Of a stretch of 64,000 nt of DNA, positions 35,330 to 47,799 are shown piece after piece. Within the stretch, counting starts at the first letter, position 1. Each line of letters begins with the position of its first letter. The notes below the pieces were generated by a model. That model saw only the letters and a program-made list of their open reading frames with translations, was not told the origin of the DNA and searched no databases. The stretch is from Alloacidobacterium dinghuense (GTDB taxonomy: Bacteria; Acidobacteriota; Terriglobia; Terriglobales; Acidobacteriaceae): the NCBI RefSeq assembly GCF_014274465.1, contig NZ_CP060394.1:1984001-2048000 (forward strand). Reading direction: 5' to 3'. A program made the translations under genes and the position numbers.

Positions 35330-35510
35330 CTAATATACCTGCAGAAGCTGCGTGTCGCCGCCGCAAAACGCTTACTTGAAAGCGATCATCGCACCATGCA
35401 GGAAGTCAGTGACGCTGTCGGCTATCAGGATGTCGTTTTCTTTCGCAAAATTTTTCAGCGCCATACGGAAGTTTCACCCCAGCGCATACCGGCAGAAGTT
35501 TGGCATCTAG
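35330..35510 (+). pseudogene. C-terminal remnant of an AraC-family regulator
   Basis: The frame reads YLQKLRVAAAKRLLESDHRT, then MQEVSDAVGYQDVVFFRKIF and QRHTEVSPQ, a good match to the second half of an AraC/XylS DNA-binding domain of the GlxA type. The first helix-turn-helix and effector domain are missing, and a TAG stop lies just upstream of the first codon at 35330. It is therefore a truncated gene. Its original target may have been the molybdenum hydroxylase genes. Confidence 0.65.
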
Positions 35511-35565
35511 CTATTCCGGTGAGACGAAGATCGTGTGCAGACCGTATCTGAGACCGCGAGATCTG

Positions 35566-35600
35566 AAAAACGTTGGACACCCCACGGATGCGGGGTGTCC
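35566..35600 (-). terminator. intrinsic terminator after gltB
   Basis: GGACACCCC (35575-35583) and GGGGTGTCC (35592-35600) form a perfect 9-bp stem with an eight-base loop. Read on the minus strand it is followed by AACGTTTTTCAG. It lies eight bases after the gltB stop codon. Confidence 0.88.
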
Positions 35601-35608
35601 AGCAGTCA

Positions 35609-38600
35609 TTAGGCCTGGGGTTTCGGAGTGAGTCGAATGAAACGCTCTCCAAGAATTTCCCATTCGGCCAGCAGCCGCTTGGCACGAGTGCTTCCCGTCT
35701 TCTCGGCGTGCAGCGTGATGAGTTCGCGAATACTGGCCTGAGCCTCTGCATCGAGCGCACCGTAGCCATCGGCATTCAGGAAACCGGAATGATAGCGGCA
35801 TTCGCTGAGGAACGTATCTTCCTCATCGAAGACCCACGCTATACCTCCCGTCATGCCAGCCCCGAAGTTGATGCCGGTGTCACCCAGAATCGCGACCAGG
35901 CCGCCAGTCATGTACTCGCAACCGTGGTCGCCCACACCCTCGACAACGGCAACGGCACCGGAGTTGCGGACAGCAAAGCGTTCCCCTGCGCGTCCCGCAG
36001 CAAAGAGAGAACCGCCGGTTGCGCCATAGAGGGCGACATTGCCAAGAATGACGTGACGATCGCTCTCACGCGCTGCGCGCCCTTGCCCGCGAAGAATAAG
36101 CTCGCCACCGCAAAGGCCTTTGCCAACAAAATCGTTGGCCAGCCCTTCGAGCGTCAGTGACATCCCCGGAGCGGCGAACGCGCCGAAAGACTGCCCTGCG
36201 ACTCCCTTCAGCTTCAAAGAAATTGGAGCCTGCGGCGCAACACCGTAGTCTTGCAACAGCGCCAGTTCGCCTGAGAGGCGTCCACCGAGCGTACGGTCTT
36301 CATTGGTGACGTCGGCTTCCAGTTCAAATGGCACACCGGCCTTGTAAGCAGCGATCGCAGGTCCAACCCACGCATCGTCGATTGGAGCATGCTCTTCCGG
36401 ACGCAGATTCCGCTTGCCCTGCCAGCGCACAATTCCATCGGCAGGAGCAGCAAGCAGAGGCTTCAGGTCTAGTCCACCAACCTGGCGCACCTGATCGAGC
36501 AAGTCAGTGCGTCCAATCGCAGATTCCAGTGATGGAAGACCAAGCTTGGCCAACAGCGCCTGAATCTCACGTCCGAGCCCCTCGAAAAACTTCACCAGAT
36601 GCTCCGGACGCCCGCGGAACTTCGCCCGCAATTCAGGCCGTTGTGTCGCAATACCAGTCGGGCAGGTGTTGAGATGACACTGACGCGCCATGTCGCAACC
36701 CAGCGCCACGAGTACCGCAGTGCCGAAGGCAAACTCGTCCGCACCCAGCATCGCGGCAAACAAGACATCCCGCGCCGTGCGCAACCCACCGTCCGTGCGG
36801 AGGCGAACCCGGCCGCGCAGTCCGTTCTGGATCAACACCTGCTGTGCTTCAGCCAAGCCAAGCTCCCAGGGATTGCCAGCGTACTTGATGCTCGAAAGCG
36901 GTGAAGCTCCCGTTCCGCCGTTGTGTCCGGCAATGATGATGTAATCGGCATAAGCCTTGGCAACGCCGGCAGCAACCGTGCCCACACCCATCTCGGAGAC
37001 AAGCTTCACACCAATCGCGGCCTTCGGGTTCACTCGCCGCAGGTCATGAATCAGCTGAGCCAGATCCTCGATTGAATAGATGTCGTGATGCGGCGGCGGA
37101 CTGATGAGCTGCACGCCAGGCTGCGCATGACGCAAACGCGCAATCAATTCCGTGACTTTGTGGCCAGGAAGCTGACCGCCCTCACCGGGTTTTGAGCCTT
37201 GCGCGATCTTGATCTCGATCTCTTCGGCATTCATCAGGTACTCAGCTGTCACACCGAAGCGAGCAGAAGCCACCTGCTTCACCTTGTTGTTTAGCAGATG
37301 AGCAGGAACGTTGACACCGTTCAACGGCAGTTCGCCTGTCGGGTCGTAAACAGCACGGTCTTCCCCGCCTTCGCCCGTATTCGAGCGACCTCCGAGCATG
37401 TTCATCGCGGCAGTGATCGTCTGGTGCGCCTCAGGACTCAACGAGCCAAGCGACATGGCGCTCGCGATAAACCGTTTATAATAGTTCTCCGAAGATTCAA
37501 CCTGCTCCATAGCAAGTGGTGCACCGGCGGGGCGGAACTCCAGCAGATCGCGCAGAACCGTCGGCTCCTTCTCAACCGCGATGCTGGCAAATGCTGCCCA
37601 CGCCTGGCCCGGTTCAGCTACGGCACTTGCACTCCGTGCGGTGCCGACAACCGTTTGCAGCAGGCGCACAGTTTGCGGCTGCCACGAATGAGGCTCAGCC
37701 TTATCGGCTTTGCGGAAGCGAACCCAACCGTAATCGGGAAGGTCCTTCACGGCAGTCGCTGTACCAACTGGAGCGTCGCCGGGGGCGGCATCATCGCTAA
37801 AGCTGGCCAGCCATTGGTCACGAACAGGTTTTTCCAACTCGACGAAACCGACGCCACCAAGCGGAGCGGGAGTGCCGAAGAAGCACTTGTCAATTATTTC
37901 GGCGTTCAGGCCAATTGAGTCAAAGAGGTGGGCTCCGCGATAGCTGTCCACCACCGAGATTCCCATCTTCGACATGATCTTTGCCAACCCGGCATCGAAA
38001 GCATGCAGCAGGTTTTCTTCGCCCTTCTCGGCATTTACCGAGCGCGCTGTTTCCAGCGCCAGCCATGGACAGACAGCTCCGGCACCCATACCGAGAATCA
38101 CCGCTCCGTGATGCAGGTCGCGGCAATCGCCGGCTTCTACAGCGAGTCCGACACGGGTGCGCTCGCCAGCGCGGATCAAGGCGTGGTGCACAGCGCCCGT
38201 GGCCAGAGCCATCGGAATCGGGATCGATTGTTGGTTGCAGCTGCGGTCAGTCAACAGCAGAATCGCAGCACCGCCGCGCACCAGATCAATCGCTTTTGCG
38301 CAGAGATCGTCAATAGCGGTGAGCAGGTTGCAGGCTGGATTGAAGACGCAATCGAGCACGGCAAGCGGCAGTTCGTCCGCGAGTTCGTGCCGACGCGTAC
38401 GCAACGCCTCTATCTGCCCCAGAGACAGAAAGGGTGAAGAAAGCGAAAGTCCCGGCAGCATTGCTTTCTTGTTGAGCAGGCTGGGCCACGGGCCGAGACG
38501 GGTATGCAGCTGAATGACGATGGCCTCGCGCAGCGAATCGATCGGAGGATTCGTAACCTGAGCGAACCGCTGGCGGAAATAGGCATAGACAGGCCGTGGC

Positions 38601-40075
38601 GTGCGCGCCAATGGAGCCAGTGGGGTGTCGTCGCCCATTGACCAGACAGCGTCCTTGCCGTCACTTGCCATGGGCTGCAGAATCATGCGCACGTCTTCGC
38701 GCGTATAACCAAAGCCGAGTTGGAGACGCAGCAACTCTGACGAGTCGGGCACCGCGACTGGGGTTTTAGGATCGAGCGTCGTCTCTTCGAGCAGGCTTTC
38801 GTATTGTGGAGCGGCATCGTCAAAGATTTGCAGCAGCTCTTCATTTTCGTAAAGCTTGTGCTTCTGAATGTCGGCAACGAGCATCTCGCCGGGACCGAGG
38901 CGGCCGCTGTGCACAATCTTCTCCGGGTCGAGATCGACCAGGCCAGCCTCGGAACCAACCACAACCAGATCATCTTCGGTTACGAAGAATCGACAAGGCC
39001 GTAGACCGTTGCGATCAAGTGCCGCGCCTACAAAGCGTCCGTCTGTAAAGGAAAGTGCCGCCGGCCCGTCCCATGGCTCAAGGCAATCTTCGTTGTATGC
39101 GAAAAAGGCCGAATTCCCCTTATCTTGTGCGGGCGGTAACAGCAGGCGCACGGACTCCGCGATCGTTCTGCCGTTGTGCGCCAACAGCTCAAGAATCTCA
39201 TCGAGACTGGTTGAATCGGAGCCGTCGGGCGAAAAGATCGGCTTCAACTCGTCGGAAAGCGTTGCAGCGCGGGCATCCATGCGCGCGCGGTTTCCCCACA
39301 CCGTATTGATCTCACCATTATGGGCCAGCATGCGGAAGGGCTGCGCGCGATCCCAGGATGGAGCTACGTTGGTGGCATAGCGTTGATGAAAGACAGCAAA
39401 TGGCGTCGTGAATTGCGGGTCGGCGAGGTCCGGATAAAACTCGGGCAAGAGGCGCCCAGCGCACATGCTTTTGTAGATCATCGTTGTCGATGAAAGCGAG
39501 CACAGATAACCCGATGCACCACTGCGCTCGAACTGCTTACGGGCGAGGTACAGACGTCGATTCAGATGATCGGCATCTTTCGAGGTGATCAGAACATGGC
39601 GAATCACTGGCATTGTCGACAATGCGATTTCGCCCAGGGTCTCAGGCTTTGTGGGCACTTCTCGCCATGCGAGCACTTCGCAATTCTGGCTGGCAAGAGC
39701 ATCCTCAAGTTCCGCGTGAGCTTCCGGCACATCCGGTGGAAAGAAAACAACGCCAACAGCGAAAGGCATCTCGGCTGCGAGAGTGGCTCCAGTAGAAGCC
39801 AACAAAAAGTTGCGCGGAATCGCCGTGCAAATACCAACGCCGTCGCTTGACTTACCGTCGGCGGCAACCGCCCCGCGGTGAGCTAGACGGGCAAGCGCAG
39901 TAAGCGCCTTCGTGAGAATGTCATGTGAGGGCTGGTTGCTGAGGGTGGCGACAAAGCCTACTCCGCACGAATCATGTTCGAAGCGCGGATCTATGAGAGA
40001 GGGTTGGGCTGGGACGGGAGAGACACCTTTGCGCCCCGGTGGCACCGGAGAATTAAAAAAAGTTATGTAGCCCAT
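35609..40075 (-). CDS. gltB: glutamate synthase large subunit
   Basis: This 1488-residue enzyme is the full family length. A short propeptide precedes the class-II glutaminase domain, whose nucleophile is C37 in HDSCGVGFVA. The central domain, the FMN/synthase domain (about 830-1200) and the C-terminal GXGXG beta-helix follow. CDMARQCHLNTCPTG gives the three cysteines of the [3Fe-4S] cluster. It makes two glutamates from glutamine and 2-oxoglutarate. The small subunit gene gltD is not adjacent, so the electron donor may be ferredoxin or a distant GltD. It diverges from argR across a region holding ARG boxes, linking glutamate supply to arginine synthesis. Confidence 0.95.
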   Translation of the reverse strand: MGYITFFNSPVPPGRKGVSPVPAQPSLIDPRFEHDSCGVGFVATLSNQPSHDILTKALTALARLAHRGAVAADGKSSDGVGICTAIPRNFLLASTGATLAAEMPFAVGVVFFPPDVPEAHAELEDALASQNCEVLAWREVPTKPETLGEIALSTMPVIRHVLITSKDADHLNRRLYLARKQFERSGASGYLCSLSSTTMIYKSMCAGRLLPEFYPDLADPQFTTPFAVFHQRYATNVAPSWDRAQPFRMLAHNGEINTVWGNRARMDARAATLSDELKPIFSPDGSDSTSLDEILELLAHNGRTIAESVRLLLPPAQDKGNSAFFAYNEDCLEPWDGPAALSFTDGRFVGAALDRNGLRPCRFFVTEDDLVVVGSEAGLVDLDPEKIVHSGRLGPGEMLVADIQKHKLYENEELLQIFDDAAPQYESLLEETTLDPKTPVAVPDSSELLRLQLGFGYTREDVRMILQPMASDGKDAVWSMGDDTPLAPLARTPRPVYAYFRQRFAQVTNPPIDSLREAIVIQLHTRLGPWPSLLNKKAMLPGLSLSSPFLSLGQIEALRTRRHELADELPLAVLDCVFNPACNLLTAIDDLCAKAIDLVRGGAAILLLTDRSCNQQSIPIPMALATGAVHHALIRAGERTRVGLAVEAGDCRDLHHGAVILGMGAGAVCPWLALETARSVNAEKGEENLLHAFDAGLAKIMSKMGISVVDSYRGAHLFDSIGLNAEIIDKCFFGTPAPLGGVGFVELEKPVRDQWLASFSDDAAPGDAPVGTATAVKDLPDYGWVRFRKADKAEPHSWQPQTVRLLQTVVGTARSASAVAEPGQAWAAFASIAVEKEPTVLRDLLEFRPAGAPLAMEQVESSENYYKRFIASAMSLGSLSPEAHQTITAAMNMLGGRSNTGEGGEDRAVYDPTGELPLNGVNVPAHLLNNKVKQVASARFGVTAEYLMNAEEIEIKIAQGSKPGEGGQLPGHKVTELIARLRHAQPGVQLISPPPHHDIYSIEDLAQLIHDLRRVNPKAAIGVKLVSEMGVGTVAAGVAKAYADYIIIAGHNGGTGASPLSSIKYAGNPWELGLAEAQQVLIQNGLRGRVRLRTDGGLRTARDVLFAAMLGADEFAFGTAVLVALGCDMARQCHLNTCPTGIATQRPELRAKFRGRPEHLVKFFEGLGREIQALLAKLGLPSLESAIGRTDLLDQVRQVGGLDLKPLLAAPADGIVRWQGKRNLRPEEHAPIDDAWVGPAIAAYKAGVPFELEADVTNEDRTLGGRLSGELALLQDYGVAPQAPISLKLKGVAGQSFGAFAAPGMSLTLEGLANDFVGKGLCGGELILRGQGRAARESDRHVILGNVALYGATGGSLFAAGRAGERFAVRNSGAVAVVEGVGDHGCEYMTGGLVAILGDTGINFGAGMTGGIAWVFDEEDTFLSECRYHSGFLNADGYGALDAEAQASIRELITLHAEKTGSTRAKRLLAEWEILGERFIRLTPKPQA

Positions 40076-40204
40076 AGGTAACTATACGACCCTTTTCTCT
40101 GGCAAGGGCCAGAAAATTTTCACTGAAATCACCGATTCACGGACCGATGAAATCGCTCCTGCGGTTTCTTTTATAGCTGCGAGAAAAATCTTTTATGAGA
40201 AGAG

Positions 40205-40233
40205 TTGACAAACACTATATGCATATTTATACA
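40205..40233 (+). promoter_or_regulatory. sigma70-type promoter for argR and the arginine cluster
   Basis: TTGACA (40205-40210) and TATACA (40228-40233) are separated by exactly 17 bases. Transcription would begin at about 40240, some 50 bases before the argR start codon. The -10 element lies within the first ARG box, so ArgR binding should block it. Confidence 0.7.
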
Positions 40234-40256
40234 ATAGATTTGTATTTTTATGCAAA
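40218..40256. promoter_or_regulatory. tandem ARG boxes (ArgR operator)
   Basis: Two 18-base sites, TATGCATATTTATACAAT (40218-40235) and TTTGTATTTTTATGCAAA (40239-40256), fit the ArgR consensus TNTGAATWWWWATTCANW with only two mismatches in each core. They are separated by 3 bases, the same spacing as in E. coli operators bound by one ArgR hexamer. They overlap the argR promoter and lie between argR and the divergent gltB, so both may be controlled. Confidence 0.85.
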
Positions 40257-40262
40257 GCGAGG

Positions 40263-40287
40263 CGCGGCCAGTTTAGCCGCGTTTTTT
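40263..40287 (+). terminator. intrinsic terminator in the argR leader (possible attenuator)
   Basis: CGCGGC (40263-40268) pairs with GCCGCG (40276-40281) across a seven-base loop, followed by six T residues (40282-40287). It lies between the promoter and the TTG start of argR at 40292, so transcripts begun at about 40240 must read through it. This could attenuate the whole arginine cluster. Confidence 0.7.
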
Positions 40288-40291
40288 CAGT

Positions 40292-40744
40292 TTGAGTAAA
40301 ACAGAAAGACACAATGCGATCCGCGAGCTGGTAGCTGCAGCAGCTATCTCTAATCAAGAGGAGCTGCGCCGCAAGTTGATAAAGCGTGGTTTTGATGTCA
40401 CGCAGGCCACCGTGTCGCGGGATATTCATGAATTGCGCCTCTTTAAGGGACCGAACGGTTACGCACTGCCAAGCGGTAACGGTAATGGGCGCAATGAGGA
40501 CGAAGATCTTCCCTCGATTCACGATGTGTTAAGCAGCTTCGGGCTAAAAGTGAATCAGGCGCTGAACCAGCTTGTCCTGATTACAACCAGCGGCAGCGCG
40601 CAGGCGGTAGCTCTGGGCATCGACCACGAAGACTGGTCCGAGGTAGTCGGGACGCTCGCCGGAGACGACACGGTATTGATCATTTGCCCGGATCTGAAAC
40701 GAGCCTCTCAATTGCGTGCTCGTCTCGAAGAAATGATCGGGTAA
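40292..40744 (+). CDS. argR: arginine repressor ArgR
   Basis: The 150-residue regulator has a winged helix-turn-helix (about 1-70; EELRRKLIKRGFDVTQATVSRDIHELRL) and a C-terminal hexamerisation/arginine-binding domain with TLAGDDTVLIICPD. With arginine bound it represses biosynthetic genes at ARG boxes, two of which lie upstream. A TAG stop at 40274-40276 and the fold leave TTG at 40292 as the only sensible start. The start has no clear Shine-Dalgarno and sits just after a terminator stem, so expression is probably kept low. It is the first gene of the arginine cluster. Confidence 0.95.
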   Translation: MSKTERHNAIRELVAAAAISNQEELRRKLIKRGFDVTQATVSRDIHELRLFKGPNGYALPSGNGNGRNEDEDLPSIHDVLSSFGLKVNQALNQLVLITTSGSAQAVALGIDHEDWSEVVGTLAGDDTVLIICPDLKRASQLRARLEEMIG

Positions 40745-40762
40745 CAAGCTTATAGATTAGAG

Positions 40763-41824
40763 ATGAAGAAGACTTTACAAACTGCGGTAATGGGAGTGAC
40801 GGGATATGCCGGCTTGGAACTGGCGCGTCTGCTGCTGCGTCATCCGAAGCTGCAAGGCAGCTCGCCTTTGTTCCTTGGACGCGCAGAAGCAACAGCCCAT
40901 GCAACGCCTCTGACAGACCTGCATCCTCATTTACTCGACAACAATGGGTCTCGCTCATTGAAGCTTGAACCATTTTCATGGGGGCTGCTTAGAGACCGTG
41001 GGGTCGACGTACTCTTTCTGGCGACACCGCATGAGCAATCGCGCGAATTGGCTCCCGCAGCGATCGAGCACGGGCTCCGCGTCATAGACCTGAGTGGTGC
41101 ATGGCGGCTGGATGACGCGCAAAACCGTTCCGTTTATAAATTCGAAGACGAAGGTTCGGCGACGGCAGTATCGGTGCAAACGAAGAGTGTTTACGGTATG
41201 CCGGAGCTGCATCGTGGCGAGATCAAAGACGCAGTACTGGTTGCGAACCCCGGTTGCTTTGCAACGTCCGTCATCCTGGCTCTTAAACCCTTGCAGGCTC
41301 AAGGCTGGATCGATCTTGATCGTGGCATCGTCAGCGATTCGAAGTCCGGTGTTTCGGGTGCAGGAAAAACGCCGTCTGCCAAGACGCATTTTATGCACGC
41401 TGCGGACAATCTCTCCGCTTATGGCGTATTCGGCCATCGACATACTGGAGAATTGCTCGAACAGCTCGATCTGCTGCCCGAGCAAGTTATCTTCACGCCG
41501 CATCTGCTGCCGATTCCGCGCGGCATTCTTTCGACCATTTATGTGTCATTTAAGGATGCCAAGCAGGCAACAGAGATCGAGGCTTGCTATCGCGAGTTTT
41601 ACAGGGACAGCCCGATGGTCCGGGTCTTCCCCTCTGGACAGTTGCCCCAGATTCAATATTCGGTACGCACGAACTACTGCGATATCGGTTTCCACCTGGC
41701 TCCCGATGGACGACGATGCGTGATCGTGTCCTGCCTGGACAACCTGCTGAAGGGCGCTGCCGGACAGGCAGTGCAAAACCTGAACGTAATGTATGGATGG
41801 AACGAATCGGAGGGGCTGGCGTGA
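40763..41824 (+). CDS. argC: N-acetyl-gamma-glutamyl-phosphate reductase
   Basis: The 353-residue enzyme catalyses the third step of arginine synthesis, using NADPH to reduce N-acetylglutamyl phosphate to the semialdehyde. GVTGYAGLELARLL is the nucleotide-binding start. C165 in NPGCFATS is the catalytic cysteine, and FGHRHTGE carries the conserved histidine region. It lies 18 bases after argR. Its stop overlaps the GTG start of argB (GTGA), so the two are translationally coupled. Confidence 0.96.
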   Translation: MKKTLQTAVMGVTGYAGLELARLLLRHPKLQGSSPLFLGRAEATAHATPLTDLHPHLLDNNGSRSLKLEPFSWGLLRDRGVDVLFLATPHEQSRELAPAAIEHGLRVIDLSGAWRLDDAQNRSVYKFEDEGSATAVSVQTKSVYGMPELHRGEIKDAVLVANPGCFATSVILALKPLQAQGWIDLDRGIVSDSKSGVSGAGKTPSAKTHFMHAADNLSAYGVFGHRHTGELLEQLDLLPEQVIFTPHLLPIPRGILSTIYVSFKDAKQATEIEACYREFYRDSPMVRVFPSGQLPQIQYSVRTNYCDIGFHLAPDGRRCVIVSCLDNLLKGAAGQAVQNLNVMYGWNESEGLA

Positions 41825-42603
41825 AATACGTTGTCAAACTTGGCGGTGCGGCCCTTGAGAATCCAGAGTTGTGCGAAAGCTGCGCCAAAGCCATTGCCGA
41901 ATTGGTGAAAGACGGAAACCAGGTGGCTTTGGTACACGGCGGCGGCGTGCAGCTGACGAAGACACTCAAGCTATTGGGGAAGCAAAGCGAATTTATCGCG
42001 GGTCTGCGCGTCACCGACGCCGAGACGCGCGACACGGCCCTGATGGTTCTGAGCGGGCGCGTGAATAAATCGCTGGTCGCTTCACTCGGGGGTCATGGAC
42101 AGGCTGCCGTCGGACTCTGCGGCGGTGACGGCTTGATCTTCCGCGCGCGTAAAAAGAGAACGGCACCCGATCTCGGCTTCGTTGGAGAGATCGTCGCATC
42201 CGACACACGCTGGCTGGAGGCGATCTGGAAAATGGGCGCAGTGCCGGTCATTTCAAGTCTCGCTCTCGGATTCGACGGCGAGTATTACAACATCAATGCG
42301 GACGAAATGGCCGCCGCGTGCGCAGCTGCCTGCAAGGCGGATGCGCTTGTTTTCCTCACCGATGTACCCGGCGTTCGGGATGCTAATGGCGAAGTGATGC
42401 GCTGGCTGAGTGTGGACCGGATTGCGGCTCTTACAAATGATGCCGTAATCAGCGGCGGAATGCTGCCAAAGCTCAGCGCCTGTCGCGAAGCACTCTTGCA
42501 AGGAGTCAAGCGCGTACGCATCCTGCCCGCGGAATTGGCCGGCGTGTTGCCCGATCTATGCAGCACGCGCGTTGCCCACGGCACAGAAGTAATGGTCGCA
42601 TAG
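41821..42603 (+). CDS. argB: N-acetylglutamate kinase
   Basis: The 260-residue amino-acid kinase fold protein has VVKLGGAAL at the start, LVHGGGVQLTK for acetylglutamate binding, and NINADEMAAACAAACKADALVFLTDVPGV for nucleotide binding. It phosphorylates N-acetylglutamate, usually the regulated step. The length and lack of an N-terminal helix point to the E. coli-like form, which is not arginine-inhibited; feedback would then fall on the NAGS at the end of the cluster. GTG at 41821 overlaps the argC stop. Confidence 0.95.
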   Translation: MKYVVKLGGAALENPELCESCAKAIAELVKDGNQVALVHGGGVQLTKTLKLLGKQSEFIAGLRVTDAETRDTALMVLSGRVNKSLVASLGGHGQAAVGLCGGDGLIFRARKKRTAPDLGFVGEIVASDTRWLEAIWKMGAVPVISSLALGFDGEYYNINADEMAAACAAACKADALVFLTDVPGVRDANGEVMRWLSVDRIAALTNDAVISGGMLPKLSACREALLQGVKRVRILPAELAGVLPDLCSTRVAHGTEVMVA

Positions 42604-42613
42604 GAGATTCAGA

Positions 42614-43865
42614 ATGAAGCTGGATGCAATTCAGGCAGCCGAGGCAAAACTGCTGCTTACAACTTACGAGCGCAATCCGATTCTCTTTGTTCGCGGAGAC
42701 GGTGTTCACCTCATTGACGAAAAGGGTGATCGCTACCTCGACCTGCTCAGTGGCATTGGCGTCAACGCGCTCGGCTATGGCCATCCTGCAATTGAGAGTG
42801 CCATCGCAGAACAGAGCAAGAAGCTGATTCACATTTCGAATCTCTTTTTCCATGAAGGGCAAGCTGAACTTGCTTTGCGCCTCACGGGTGCAAGTGGGTT
42901 GGATCGCGCCTTCTTCTCAAATAGCGGCACAGAAGCATGGGAAGCGGCGCTCAAACTTGCGCGCGCCTACGCAGGCATGAAGCGCAGCGAAGGCAAGCAC
43001 CTGGGAACCAGGTTTCTTGCGCTAGAACAGAGCTTCCATGGGCGCACGATGGGATCGGTCGCGACCACGTACAAAGAAAAGTATCGAGAGCCATTTGCTC
43101 CTGTGATGCCGGACGTGGACTTTGTTCGCTTTAACGATGTTAAAGATCTGAAGGCAAACTTTTCAAGCGACGTCTGCGCAGTTTTGCTCGAGGCAGTCCA
43201 AGGTGAAGGTGGAATCCGTCCGGTCTCCCAGGAATTCATTGAGGCCGCTCGCGAACTGACACGCTCTACCGGCGCACTGCTGATTGTCGACGAAATTCAA
43301 GCGGGTCTGGGCCGCACTGGCAAGTGGTTCGGTTACCAGCATTACGGCATCAAGCCTGATGTGACCACACTGGCGAAGCCAATTGCAGGAGGCTTGCCGC
43401 TTGGCGTGATGCTCTGCACCGAAGAAGCAGCGCAGGCGATTCATCCCGGCATGCACGGCACCACCTTTGGCGGCGGCCCGCTAGCCTGCGCAGTGGCGGT
43501 TGCTGTCTACGACACGATTGAAAAGGAACATCTGCTTGATCATGTCCAGGAAGTAGGCAACTACTTCCATCAGAAACTCGATCAACTTAAACAGAAGCAC
43601 ATCGCAATTACGGAAGTGCGCGGCCTCGGCCTGATGTTGGCCGCGGAACTGGATTCAGCGGAGTTGGCGAAAACGGTATTGGCGGAGATGGTGAAGCGGC
43701 ACATCCTCATCAATCGAACCAGTGAGACGGTTCTGCGTTTTCTGCCGCCTTTCATTCTCGACAAAGAGCACGTCGATGACGCCATCGATGCTCTTGACAC
43801 AATTTTAACGGAGCACAGCCCGGCACACGCCGGCGAGCAAGCTCATACTATGGGAGGAACACACA

Positions 43866-43873
<8 letters not shown>
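42614..43873 (+). CDS. argD: acetylornithine aminotransferase
   Basis: The 419-residue class-III PLP aminotransferase has FFSNSGTEAWEAALKLAR, FHGRTMGSVA, LLIVDEIQAGLGRTGKWF and the PLP lysine in TTLAKPIAGGLPLG. It converts N-acetylglutamate semialdehyde to N-acetylornithine with glutamate as donor. It starts 10 bases after argB and its 3' end overlaps the argF start by 8 bases. The C-terminal tail after residue 405 (SPAHAGEQAHTMGGTHIG) is extra, created by that overlap. Confidence 0.95.
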
Positions 43874-46338
<2,465 letters not shown>

Positions 46339-46339
<1 letters not shown>

Positions 46340-47799
46340 TGAGCGCACAGCCCGCCAAGATGTGGTCCGGCCGCTTTCGCGAGCCGCTTGACCCTTTATT
46401 CGACCACTGGCAACGTTCCTTTGGCTTTGACAGGCAGCTGCTTCAGGAAGAAGTAGCTGCCAGCAAGGCGCATTCTCTTGCGCTGAAGGCAGCGAACATC
46501 CTGACCAGTGCAGAGCAGTCTGCGATCGCTGACGCTCTGAGCGCAATCGCGTTGCACGGCCTGGCCGAAGATGCGAAGCAGTGGATGGACGAGGCTTCGC
46601 ACTGTGAGGACATTCACCACTTCGTCGAGATGAAGCTGGTTGAAGCGATTGACGATCTTGGACTCAAGCTGCACACAGGCCGCAGCCGCAATGAACAAAT
46701 TGCGACTGACCTGCGTTTGTACATTCGCTCGCGCGCAAACACGATCATTGCCGACATCGGATTGTGGGCGCTGGCGCTTGTTGAACTGGCGAAGGTTTCT
46801 GGCGATGCGGTGATGCCTTCGTATACGCACTTGCAGAGGGCAGAACCTGTGCTTGTTGCGCATTGGCTGCTGGCCTATGTCGAGATGCTGCTGCGCGACG
46901 CTTCACGTCTTGAGGACTGTGTTGCGCGGTTGAACTATTCTCCGCTGGGCTCTGGGCCAATTGCGGGTGCAACTCTCGCGCTTGATCGCACCATTGCTGC
47001 CAGAGAGCTTGCTTTCTCGGCTCCAACTGCGAACAGCATGGATGCGACCAGCGACCGCGACTTCGTGCTCGAATATCTGAACGCGCTGACCCTGCTGGCT
47101 TTGCACGCCAGCCGTTTCGCTGAAGAGATCACCCTCTTCGCTACGGCTGAATTCGGCTTTGTCGATCTGCCGGAAGCATTCTCGACCGGTTCGAGCGCGA
47201 TGCCGCAGAAGAAGAATCCTGATCTGACCGAACTGGTGCGCGCCAAGGTTGGCCGCATCAATGGGGCGGCCCAGTCAGTTACGCTACAGCTTAAGGGTTT
47301 GCCGCTTGCTTACAACAAAGACATGCAGGAGACGCAGGAACCGGTCTTTGCCGCGACGAGCGCCATCGACGTCACTGTGCAACTGCTGGCAAAATTTACT
47401 GCGGCGCTCAAGTTCCGCACGGAGCGTATGCGGGCTGCCTGCGAGAGTGGCTTTTTGAACGCGATGGCTGCGGCGACATATCTTGTATACAAGGGTGTTC
47501 CTTTTCGTAAAGCGCACGAGAAGATTGGCAACGCTGTCCGGTATTGCCTGGACAAGGGTTGTGAACTGAACGATCTGACCTTGGACGAGTTGAAACAATT
47601 CGGCACTGAATTCGAACAGGACTTCTTTGCTGCGATCACGCTTGAAGCAACGCTGGACTGCCACGATGTTATCGGCGGCACAGCGCGGCATCGCGTGCGC
47701 GAGGCACTTGTCGCCACTGAAACCCGCGTTCGGACGCTGTTGAAGGCTTACGCGCCAAGTGATTCCACCACGGTGGAGGCTGTACATGCTGGTGCGTAA
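46339..47799 (+). CDS. argH: argininosuccinate lyase
   Basis: The 486-residue fumarase/aspartase-superfamily enzyme has MWSGRFREPLDPLFDHWQRS at the start, HTGRSRNEQIATDLRLY, SYTHLQRAEPV and the signature GSSAMPQKKNPD. It splits argininosuccinate into arginine and fumarate. Its ATG overlaps the argG stop by one base (TGATG), and the next gene starts 14 bases before its end. Confidence 0.96.
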
